Shown here piece after piece: positions 1 through 5,751 of a stretch of DNA of 6,537 nucleotides. The stretch comes from SHZT01 sp945889655. GTDB lineage: Bacteria > Gemmatimonadota > Gemmatimonadetes > Gemmatimonadales > GWC2-71-9. The position numbers and the translations under genes were made by a program. The stretch lies in assembly GCA_945889655.1 (NCBI GenBank), contig CAMDCH010000157.1:1-6537 (forward strand), written 5' to 3'. The notes under the pieces were generated by a model. It ran no database searches, was not told the origin of the DNA, and saw nothing but the letters and a program-made list of their open reading frames with translations. The stretch's first letter is position 1, and the number at the start of each line of letters is the position of its first letter.

Positions 1-880
1 CTTCGCGCAGGATGCCAATCGCGGCCGCGAGCGCCGCGCCGGCCGACCACCCGATGAACAATCCCTGCGTGCGCGCCAGGTCCCGGACGGTTTCGTCAGC
101 GCGCTCGGTGGACATGAATACCGTCTCGTCCACCAGGTCTGGAGTATAGATGGCCGGCACCATCGCCGTGGCCAGGTGCTTGAGGCCTTCCAAGCCATGG
201 AGCGCGTGGTCGGGCTGCACGCCCACCAGCCGGACGGCGGCGCTGCGCTCCCGGAGGAAGCGGCCCGTTCCCATAAGCGTCCCGCTCGTCCCGATCCCGG
301 CCACGAAATGGGTGATGGCACCACTGGTGTCACGCCAGATCTCGGGACCGGTGGTGAGATAGTGGGCGCGCGAGTTGGCGGGGTTGCCGTACTGGTCGGC
401 GTACCAGTAACGGTCCGGATGCTGGGCGACGAGGTCGCGCGCCGCGCGAATGGCGCCATCACTTCCCAAGAGCGGATCCGTTTCCACCAGCTCCGCTCCA
501 TAGGCATCCAGCAGGGCCATGCGCTCCAGCGACGCATTCCGCGGCACGCACACGGTGACACCGATGCCCGCTGCCGCGCCGAGAAGGGCGTAGGCGACGG
601 CCGTGTTGCCGCTCGACGCATCCAGGAGGCGGCGTCCCGGGAGCGCACCAGTGGCGATCCCGGTCCGCAGGATTTCACGGGCGGGGCGGTCCTTCACCGA
701 GCCGCCGACGTTACTCCACTCCGCCTTGATGAAGATGCGTCCGGCCGATCCCCGCGGGTCACTCCAGGGAATCAGCGGCGTGTTGCCGACGAGCTTCCAC
801 GCTTCGGGCTCGGCAAACGGCCGGGACGGGGACACCACGCGGGTATCCGTTTCGGGGCGCTGATTTCTTGTGGTCGTCAT
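1..880 (-). CDS. cysM: PLP-dependent cysteine synthase (CysM/CysK family), 3' end outside window
   Basis: Makes L-cysteine in the cytoplasm from an activated serine (O-acetylserine or O-phosphoserine) and sulfide or a sulfur carrier. About 293 residues are visible from ATG 878-880; the family is usually 300-330, so only a short C-terminal part is missing. Seen: the VGNTPL start (31-36), the PLP Schiff-base lysine K63 in GGSVKDRPA, the substrate loop SSGNT (88-92), QYGNPAN (162-168), and the PLP-phosphate loop GTSGT (196-200) followed by LMGTGRFLRE. QYGNPAN and the stretch around GTSGT recall mycobacterial CysM, the O-phosphoserine-using type. K233 in GLEGLKH sits about where that enzyme has its phosphate-reading arginine, so the substrate is open. 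The residue after SGNT is Ala where Gly is usual. AGGAAG lies about 10 nt before the ATG. The gene follows the Rrf2 regulator by 67 nt on the same strand and probably shares its transcript. Family certain; substrate class uncertain. Confidence 0.88.
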   Translation of the reverse strand, partial: MTTTRNQRPETDTRVVSPSRPFAEPEAWKLVGNTPLIPWSDPRGSAGRIFIKAEWSNVGGSVKDRPAREILRTGIATGALPGRRLLDASSGNTAVAYALLGAAAGIGVTVCVPRNASLERMALLDAYGAELVETDPLLGSDGAIRAARDLVAQHPDRYWYADQYGNPANSRAHYLTTGPEIWRDTSGAITHFVAGIGTSGTLMGTGRFLRERSAAVRLVGVQPDHALHGLEGLKHLATAMVPAIYTPDLVDETVFMSTERADETVRDLARTQGLFIGWSAGAALAAAIGILRE

Positions 881-947
881 TTGGGTCCGGCTTCCTGCTC
901 GCTTGAGTTCGTTCAGAAGCGCGAGAGGATCCCGTAAGAGCGGTGGT

Positions 948-1391
948 TCAGCGGAGTGTTACGAAGCGCTCGACGTCGACCTCTGCGCGCATTAGCTCGG
1001 CCAGGGAGACGCTGTCCAGCAGTTCATCGATACGATGCTGGAGGGCGCGCCAGACGGGCCGGATGCTACACGCAGTGCTCCCGCTACATCGCGCGGGATC
1101 AATCGGCCGGGTGTCGCAGTTGACCTCGAAGGTGTGGTGCTCGGCTCCCTCGATCACATCCTTGACCGTGACTTCGGCGGGATCACGAGCGAGGAGATAG
1201 CCACCGTGCGCTCCACGCATGCTGGTGACCAGGCCGGCGCGGCGGAGCTTGAGGAGGATCTGCTCGACATAGTCCGTCGGCAGGCCCTCCTGCTCGGCGA
1301 CATCCCGGGCAGGCAACGGCCCATCGGCCCTGCGCCTCGCGAGGTGCAGGGTGACGATCAAACCGTATTCAGCCAAAGTCGTTATGCGCAG
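948..1391 (-). CDS. Rrf2-family transcriptional regulator, probable CTG start
   Basis: A DNA-binding regulator of the Rrf2/IscR/CymR family, 147 residues from the proposed start. A winged helix-turn-helix fills residues 1-70: the first helix reads RITTLAEYGLIV, the recognition region is around 38-57, and the wing is RGAHGGYLLARDP. C92, C102 and C108 lie in the region where IscR-type members hold a [2Fe-2S] cluster; E. coli IscR uses three cysteines and a histidine, and here Arg sits at the matching His position. The start is decided by family and ribosome site: an in-frame TGA at 1404-1406 closes the frame upstream, no ATG or GTG follows it, and CTG at 1389-1391 gives the family-typical MRITT opening with AGGAGA 7 nt upstream. 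TTG at 1374-1376 would remove part of the first helix. It precedes a cysteine synthase on the same strand, suggesting control of cysteine or sulfur metabolism, as CymR does in Bacillus. Cluster binding and targets are inference. Confidence 0.9.
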   Translation of the reverse strand: MRITTLAEYGLIVTLHLARRRADGPLPARDVAEQEGLPTDYVEQILLKLRRAGLVTSMRGAHGGYLLARDPAEVTVKDVIEGAEHHTFEVNCDTRPIDPARCSGSTACSIRPVWRALQHRIDELLDSVSLAELMRAEVDVERFVTLR

Positions 1392-1411
1392 ATGAGAATC
1401 TCCTCACCGGC

Positions 1412-1440
1412 AATATCCGACCGCCGAGTTCGGAAATCAA
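1412..1440 (-). promoter_or_regulatory. Candidate promoter of the Rrf2-cysteine synthase unit
   Basis: On the minus strand TTGATT (1435-1440) and GATATT (1412-1417) are separated by 17 nt, each matching 4 of 6 positions of the sigma-70 consensus. Transcription would begin near 1405, leaving only about 14 nt of leader before the CTG codon, which just holds the ribosome binding site. Promoter consensus may differ in this phylum, so the call is tentative. Confidence 0.3.
1416..1434. promoter_or_regulatory. Inverted repeat TCCGA-N9-TCGGA, possible Rrf2 operator
   Basis: A perfect 5-bp inverted repeat (1416-1420 and 1430-1434) spaced by 9 nt lies almost wholly in the spacer of the candidate promoter, between the divergent Rrf2 and membrane-protein genes. 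Rrf2 regulators are homodimers that commonly bind their own promoters, so an autoregulatory operator here is reasonable. A nested repeat CCGA-GT-TCGG (1424-1433) shares the right arm. The arms are short and could be chance in GC-rich DNA. Confidence 0.25.
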
Positions 1441-1464
1441 GCTGACGGGGTACATTCCGCGACC

Positions 1465-2406
1465 ATGAACCGCTCGACGATCGGTCGGGCCCTGCTAGGC
1501 GTGCTCATCCTGTTGACGGTGATCCTGGCCTGGCGAGCCGGCTCCCGTTTCCCCTGGGACGACCTGACGCGGTCGTTTACCGAGGCCGACACCCTCCTCC
1601 TCCTGGCCACGGCCGCGGTCGCGTTGTTCGCGCTGGCCGTGAAGGGCTGGGCGTGGCACCTGCTCCTGCGTCCGGTCGCTCCGCACCGGATGCGCGTGGC
1701 CATGGAAGCCAACCTGATAGGCTCGGCCGTGAACTACATCTCCGTGGCTGTGATCGGGGAAGCCGCGCGCGTGAGGTTCCTGGTGGCACGCGAGCCGGTG
1801 ACCACCGCACAGGGTGTGGCCTCCGTGGTGTGGGCGCGGGCTGTGGAGGGCCTGGGGCTCGCGGTCTTCATCCTGGCGGGGGGCCTCCTGCTTCCGCTTC
1901 CGCCATTGGTGCGTGGCGCACAGCTCGTGGCGCTGGGGATCGTCGCCGGGACCATCGTGGTGTTCATGGCGCGGGGCCGTGCGTCCCTGCCCTCCTGGGT
2001 GCCGGCACCCGTTCGCACGATGCTGGGAACCTTCGCCAACATCGGCTCGTGGCGCCGAGTGGTGCTTCCGTTCTTCCTCGCGCTGGTCAACTGGGGCGCG
2101 CAGTGGGCGACATACCATCTCGCCCTGGTCGCCACGGGCATCCCGGCATCCCCGGCCGCGTCATTCACGGCCACGCTGGCATCGAACATCGGCGGAGCGC
2201 TGCGGCTCACGCCGGGAAACGTCGGAATCACGCAGGCGACGGTGGCGATGGCGCTGTTGCCCTTCGGGATCCAGCCGGCGCCGGCCATAGCGGCGAGCGT
2301 GGTGTTGCAGGCGTTGCAGGTACTCCCGACCCTGGCGCTGGCCCTGGGGATCGTTGGGTGGCGGGGCCTCGGCCAGATGAAGACGAGGGCGGCCGAGGCC
2401 GACTAG
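1465..2406 (+). CDS. Lysylphosphatidylglycerol-synthase TM-region family protein (UPF0104)
   Basis: A polytopic inner-membrane protein of 313 residues. Hydrophobic segments lie roughly at 7-23, 42-68, 84-98, 119-147, 153-169, 198-224, 236-268 and 272-298, giving about seven to nine membrane passes. The stretch LTPGNVGITQATVAMALLPF (248-267) corresponds to the PGG-x-G-xx-E/Q signature near the end of this family, the membrane part of MprF-like lipid flippases. No soluble aminoacyltransferase domain follows, so it is the membrane-only type and the cargo (phospholipid, glycolipid or polyprenyl-linked sugar) cannot be read from sequence. The start ATG has only a weak upstream GGGG, and no better in-frame start is obvious. 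It is transcribed divergently from the Rrf2 gene, and its TAG abuts the stop codon of the convergent aspartase gene. Family call firm; function unknown. Confidence 0.8.
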   Translation: MNRSTIGRALLGVLILLTVILAWRAGSRFPWDDLTRSFTEADTLLLLATAAVALFALAVKGWAWHLLLRPVAPHRMRVAMEANLIGSAVNYISVAVIGEAARVRFLVAREPVTTAQGVASVVWARAVEGLGLAVFILAGGLLLPLPPLVRGAQLVALGIVAGTIVVFMARGRASLPSWVPAPVRTMLGTFANIGSWRRVVLPFFLALVNWGAQWATYHLALVATGIPASPAASFTATLASNIGGALRLTPGNVGITQATVAMALLPFGIQPAPAIAASVVLQALQVLPTLALALGIVGWRGLGQMKTRAAEAD

Positions 2407-3819
2407 CTACTTCCGGTCGCGCTCTCCAGGAACGCCCAGCTCCGTCATGGCCCGGAGATCGAGTATCTCGTCCAGCTCCTTGCCTTTCAGGATTCCTTTT
2501 TCCACTACCAGCTCGCGCACCGTGACGTTCCTCGCCACGGCCTCCTTTGCGAGCTTCGCGGCCTCGGCGTAACCGATCTTCGGCGCGAGTGCCGTGACGA
2601 GGGCGGGACTCCGCTCGAGCCAGTACGCCGCCTGGGCCGCGTCCGCCTGGATTCCGGCCACGCACTTTTCTGCGAAGAGGCGGCTCGCATTGGCCAGTAT
2701 TTCCATGGTGAACAGGACGTTGTGGGCGATCACCGGCATCATGACGTTCAGCTCGAGCTGGCCCGCCTCCGCCGCCGTCGCGACGGTCGTGTCGTTGCCG
2801 ATGACCTGGAAGCAGACCTGGTTCACCATTTCCGCGATGCTGGGATTCACCTTGCCCGGCATGATGCTCGATCCGGGCTGGACCGCGGGCAGGAAGATTT
2901 CCGCGAGGCCGGTGCGCGGCCCCGAGGCGAGCAGCCGGATATCGCTCGCAATCTTGCCGAGGTCGATGGCATAGGCGCGCAGCGTCCCGCTGAATGCCGC
3001 GATGTCCCCCATGGACTGCATGAGCTGGACGCGATCGGCGCCGACGCGGTAGCTCTCCGTCGTCAGGGCGCTCAGGTACTTCACCATCAGCGCCGGGTAC
3101 CTGGGCTCCGCGTTGAGCCCGGTGCCGACGGCCGTGCCGCCGATCCCGAGGTCCCGCAGCCAGTCCGCCGCATCGGTGATCCGCTTCCAGCTCCGCTCGA
3201 TGGAGCGGCCGTACGCCGTGAACTCCTGGCCCATGCGGATGGGGGTGGCGTCCTGCAAGTGCGTGCGGCCCGATTTCACGATCCGGTCGAACTCGTGGCC
3301 CTTCTGGATGAAGGCGAGGGCGAGCACTCCCATGGAATCCAGCAGCTTCGGGAGCATGGCCAATGTCCCGATCCGGATGGCGGTCGGGATCGTGTCATTG
3401 GTGCTCTGGGCCATGTTGACGTGATCGTTGGGATTCAGCGGCTGGTACTCGCCACGCTTCCCGCCGAGGATCTCGTTGGCGCGGTTCGCGAGCACCTCGT
3501 TCACGTTCATGTTGTGACTGGTGCCGGCCCCTGCCTGGTAGGGATCCACCACGAACTGATCCCGGTGCTGTCCCTGGAGGACTTCGTCCGCGGCACGGAT
3601 GATGGCGTCCGCCTGCTTCGCATCGAGGCGTCCGGTTTCCTTGTGCGTTTCAGCCGCGGCGCGCTTGATCCAGACCATGGCGTCAATGAACGCGGGCATC
3701 GGGCGCAGGCCCGAGACGGGAAAATTCCGCCGGGCGCGCTCGGTCTGGACTCCGTACAGGGCCGATGCGGGGATGGCGAGTTCGCCGAGGGGGTCGCGTT
3801 CGTTTCGAGTGTCGGTCAT
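2407..3819 (-). CDS. aspA: Aspartate ammonia-lyase (aspartase)
   Basis: Reversibly deaminates L-aspartate to fumarate and ammonia, as a cytoplasmic homotetramer of the aspartase/fumarase superfamily. Residues are numbered from ATG 3823-3825. Seen: GAGTSHNMNVNEV with T102; STN 141-143; GRTHLQD with T188 and H189; and the mobile loop GSSIMPGKVN (318-327) with catalytic base S319, K325 and N327. These match the Bacillus AspB active site with an offset of one. Text after the loop (VNQVCFQVIGNDTTV, then EAGQLELNV) is aspartase-like, unlike class II fumarase, which has TQCEALTMVC and GNFELNV there. The 470-472 residue length is normal. Two ATGs compete: the one at 3817-3819 is preferred because GGGGG lies 7 nt upstream, whereas it nearly touches the ATG at 3825. 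The gene lies 64 nt after the cysteine-rich small gene and may be the last of the minus-strand run. NVMMPVI has Met where E. coli AspA has Glu. Confidence 0.88.
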   Translation of the reverse strand: MTDTRNERDPLGELAIPASALYGVQTERARRNFPVSGLRPMPAFIDAMVWIKRAAAETHKETGRLDAKQADAIIRAADEVLQGQHRDQFVVDPYQAGAGTSHNMNVNEVLANRANEILGGKRGEYQPLNPNDHVNMAQSTNDTIPTAIRIGTLAMLPKLLDSMGVLALAFIQKGHEFDRIVKSGRTHLQDATPIRMGQEFTAYGRSIERSWKRITDAADWLRDLGIGGTAVGTGLNAEPRYPALMVKYLSALTTESYRVGADRVQLMQSMGDIAAFSGTLRAYAIDLGKIASDIRLLASGPRTGLAEIFLPAVQPGSSIMPGKVNPSIAEMVNQVCFQVIGNDTTVATAAEAGQLELNVMMPVIAHNVLFTMEILANASRLFAEKCVAGIQADAAQAAYWLERSPALVTALAPKIGYAEAAKLAKEAVARNVTVRELVVEKGILKGKELDEILDLRAMTELGVPGERDRK

Positions 3820-3883
3820 TCCCATTCCCCCAACTGCTGGTGTGGAGAACCAATCTTAGTGTGGTGCTTGGGGTGCCGGGAGC

Positions 3884-4108
3884 TTAGTCCGAACAATCGC
3901 CCAATGGATAGACAAACCCGCAGTTGGAACAGGGATTCTTGCATCCCCAGGGCTTCGATTTCACGGGAAAGCCGCAGCGCATGCAGGCGAGTGCTTTCTT
4001 CGCGGGTGGCTGGCCGCCCTTTTCGCTTTCCCTCGCTTCGCTCCCCTCGCTCCGCTCGGGGCGGCGCGGGACGGCGCCCTCTTCCCGCTTCCCCGCCTTT
4101 TCAGACAA
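3884..4108 (-). CDS. Small six-cysteine zinc-ribbon-like protein, TTG start
   Basis: A 74-residue protein in two unlike halves. Residues 1-40 are charged and low in complexity (PERSEGSEARESE), encoded over a 14-bp tandem repeat. Residues 41-74 carry C42, C45, C56, C60, C63 and C72 as CxxC, then CxxxC overlapping CxxC, then a last Cys in the ending YPLGDCSD. Two CxxC knuckles suggest zinc binding. I recall similar KNPC-x2-CG ... GDCSD tails in hypothetical proteins, but no function is known to me. The only upstream start candidate is TTG 4106-4108, which overlaps the TGA of the preceding metallo-hydrolase gene by 8 nt, with no clear ribosome site. Translational coupling is therefore likely. 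The conserved-looking tail argues for a real gene; the start is uncertain, and a short form beginning at the Met of CMRC is possible. Confidence 0.62.
   Translation of the reverse strand: MSEKAGKREEGAVPRRPERSEGSEARESEKGGQPPAKKALACMRCGFPVKSKPWGCKNPCSNCGFVYPLGDCSD
4031..4058. repeat. 14-bp direct tandem repeat, two copies
   Basis: CCCTCGCTTCGCTC (4031-4044) is followed directly by CCCTCGCTCCGCTC (4045-4058), with 13 of 14 bases identical. It lies inside the small cysteine-rich gene and encodes its ERSEGSEARE stretch. Since 14 is not a multiple of three, each copy is read in a different frame. Similar 'SEGSE' peptides come from dispersed palindromic repeats in some GC-rich genomes, so this may be a fragment of such an element. 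Confidence 0.65.
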
Positions 4109-4745
4109 TTCGAGCCGAGCCGTTCAGGAACGGATTATTGCGACGCTCCTCGCCGATCGTGGTTTCCGGACCATGACCCGAGTAGACGACAGTCTCGTCC
4201 GGCAATGCCAGAAGCACGTTCCGAATGCGTGTCAGGAGTAGCTGCGCGTCACCACCAGGAAGATCCGTCCGGCCGATGGAGCCTGCGAACAGCGCGTCCC
4301 CTACGAATGCCAAGCCATAGCCAATGATGGCGACGCCACCGGGACTGTGACCCGGGACGTGCCGGACGTCGAAGCGGTAGCTGCCGACCTGGAGGATGTC
4401 GCCGTCCGCAAGGTCGTGGTCGGGCGGCGGGGGAATGGTGGCCGGCACGCCGAGCCAGGATCCCTGCTCGGGGGCAGCGTCGTAGAGGGACCGGTCCGCC
4501 GGATGAAGGTAGACCGGAACTCCGGTCTCTTCGACGATGGGCCCGACGCCGAGGATATGGTCGAGATGGGCGTGGGTGAGCCAGATGGCGCGGAGGTTCA
4601 GGCGATCGGCGGCGATCCGTTCCAGGAACAGCCCGGCGTCCTCGCCTGGATCGATGAGCACGGCATCGCGCGTTTTCGGATCCGACACGAGATAACAGTT
4701 CTCGGCGAACGACCCGTTGGTGAGGCAGGTGACGACGGGCTTCAT
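4101..4745 (-). CDS. Metallo-beta-lactamase-fold hydrolase, glyoxalase II-like
   Basis: A cytoplasmic binuclear metal hydrolase of the glyoxalase II (GloB/YcbL) group, which hydrolyse thioesters such as S-lactoylglutathione or other thiol adducts. Numbered from GTG 4746-4748, 215 residues: the metal motif THAHLDH gives H59, H61, D63 and H64; further ligands are H134 (HVPGHSPGG), D151 (FVGDALF) and H192 (SGHGPETT). GRTDLPGGD (159-167) and ERRNNPFL are typical of this subfamily, which is shorter than classic glyoxalase II (about 250) and lacks its C-terminal helical domain. GTG 4746-4748 and ATG 4743-4745 are adjacent; ATG was chosen because neither has a good ribosome site. The gene starts just after the trxB stop and its own stop overlaps the next small gene, so translation is probably coupled across all three. 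The thiol substrate is not determined; low-molecular-weight thiol detoxification would fit the redox neighbours. Confidence 0.85.
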   Translation of the reverse strand: MKPVVTCLTNGSFAENCYLVSDPKTRDAVLIDPGEDAGLFLERIAADRLNLRAIWLTHAHLDHILGVGPIVEETGVPVYLHPADRSLYDAAPEQGSWLGVPATIPPPPDHDLADGDILQVGSYRFDVRHVPGHSPGGVAIIGYGLAFVGDALFAGSIGRTDLPGGDAQLLLTRIRNVLLALPDETVVYSGHGPETTIGEERRNNPFLNGSARIV

Positions 4746-4753
4746 CACGAAGC

Positions 4754-5704
4754 TTAGTCGGCTTTCTTCTCCGCCAGGAATTTTTCGACCGCCATTGCGG
4801 CGGTGGTCGCATCACCCACGGCCGTGGTGATCTGCCGGGTCAGCTGCTGCCGGAGATCGCCGGCGGCATAGAGGCCGGGGATGGATGTGCGCATCTGGGT
4901 ATCCGTGATCAGGTACCCGGCTTCGTCGTGGTCGACGTGATCGCCGATGACGCCGCTGTTCGGCTTGAACCCGATGAACACGAAGACGCCACCGACGGCG
5001 AGGTGACTCTCGTCTCCCGTCACGGTGTCCTTCAGGCGCAGTTTTTCCACGCCGCGTGGCCCGCCCTGAACCTCCTCGACGACCTTGTTCCAGATGACTT
5101 CGATCTTGGGGTTCTCGAAGGCGCGCTTCTGGAGGACCGCCGAGGCGCGGAACCGGCCCCGGCGGTGGATGATGTAAACCTTGGACGCGTAGCGGGTGAG
5201 GTAGACGGCTTCTTCAACCGCGGCGTCGCCGCCCCCGATCACCGCGAGCACCTCGTTCTTGAAGAAGGCGCCGTCGCACACCGCGCAGTACGAGACGCCG
5301 CGGCCGGCATACGCCACTTCTCCGGGCACGCCCAGCTTGCTCGGCGTGCCACCGGCGGTCACGATGACGGCGGGCGCCACGTAGTGCTTGCCCATTTCGG
5401 TCTTCACATCGAACTCGCCGTCGCCACGCCGCTTGACGGTCTCCACGTTGTCGGTGGCAAAATGGGCGCCGAACTTCTTGGCGTGGTCCGCCATCCGCTG
5501 CGCGAGATCGCGGCCCAGGATGCTCTCGAAGCCCGGGTAGTCCTCGATCAGCTCGGTGTTCAGGAGCTCGCCGCCGGGCAATCCGCGCTCGATCAGCAGC
5601 GCGTTGAGCATGCCGCGACCGGCGTACATCGCGGCGCAGAGGCCCGCGGGGCCGCCGCCCACGATGATCACGTCGAACCGTTCAACCGCGCCGTTGGTGC
5701 TCAT
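4754..5704 (-). CDS. trxB: Thioredoxin-disulfide reductase
   Basis: A cytoplasmic FAD flavoenzyme that uses NADPH to reduce thioredoxin. It is 316 residues, normal for the low-molecular-weight bacterial type. Domains in order: FAD-binding GGGPAG (16-21); GLPGGELLNT then EDYPGF (54-59); the redox disulfide CAVC (140-143) inside the NADPH domain; the NADPH loop GGGDAA (157-162, where most have GGGDSA); HRRGRFRA (180-187), whose arginines read the NADPH 2'-phosphate; and FAD-binding GLYAAGD (277-283). All residues needed for activity appear present. The ATG has only a distant GAGG (14 nt away). The gene begins 47 nt after the peroxiredoxin gene on the same strand, which supports a peroxide-reducing pair with a thioredoxin encoded elsewhere. 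Its stop is 8 nt before the ATG of the metallo-hydrolase. Confidence 0.95.
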   Translation of the reverse strand: MSTNGAVERFDVIIVGGGPAGLCAAMYAGRGMLNALLIERGLPGGELLNTELIEDYPGFESILGRDLAQRMADHAKKFGAHFATDNVETVKRRGDGEFDVKTEMGKHYVAPAVIVTAGGTPSKLGVPGEVAYAGRGVSYCAVCDGAFFKNEVLAVIGGGDAAVEEAVYLTRYASKVYIIHRRGRFRASAVLQKRAFENPKIEVIWNKVVEEVQGGPRGVEKLRLKDTVTGDESHLAVGGVFVFIGFKPNSGVIGDHVDHDEAGYLITDTQMRTSIPGLYAAGDLRQQLTRQITTAVGDATTAAMAVEKFLAEKKAD

Positions 5705-5751
5705 GGACGACGTATCAACCTCACGATGAGTCGGGAAGTTCCCGGGGACCG

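Noticed and set aside
176..937. Plus-strand 253-codon open frame
   Set aside because: It mirrors the cysteine synthase gene on the minus strand, which shows a full set of PLP motifs.
2407..3825. Class II fumarase instead of aspartase
   Set aside because: The PGKVN loop is shared, but the following VNQVCFQVIGNDTTV and EAGQLELNV text is aspartase-like and the fumarase TQCE text is absent.
3826..3883. A promoter for the aspartase gene in the 58-64 nt gap
   Set aside because: TAAGAT resembles a -10 box but no acceptable -35 sequence lies at the right distance.
2722..4176. Plus-strand 484-codon open frame
   Set aside because: It is antisense to the aspartase and small cysteine-rich genes, its translation is rich in Arg, Gly, His and Asp without any recognisable domain, and it is explained by codon bias of the GC-rich minus-strand genes.
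5732..5744. Palindrome CGGGAA-G-TTCCCG between peroxiredoxin and trxB as a terminator
   Set aside because: A hairpin would keep only four G-C pairs with a five-base loop and no T-run follows, so a terminator is not supported; an operator role is possible but without evidence.
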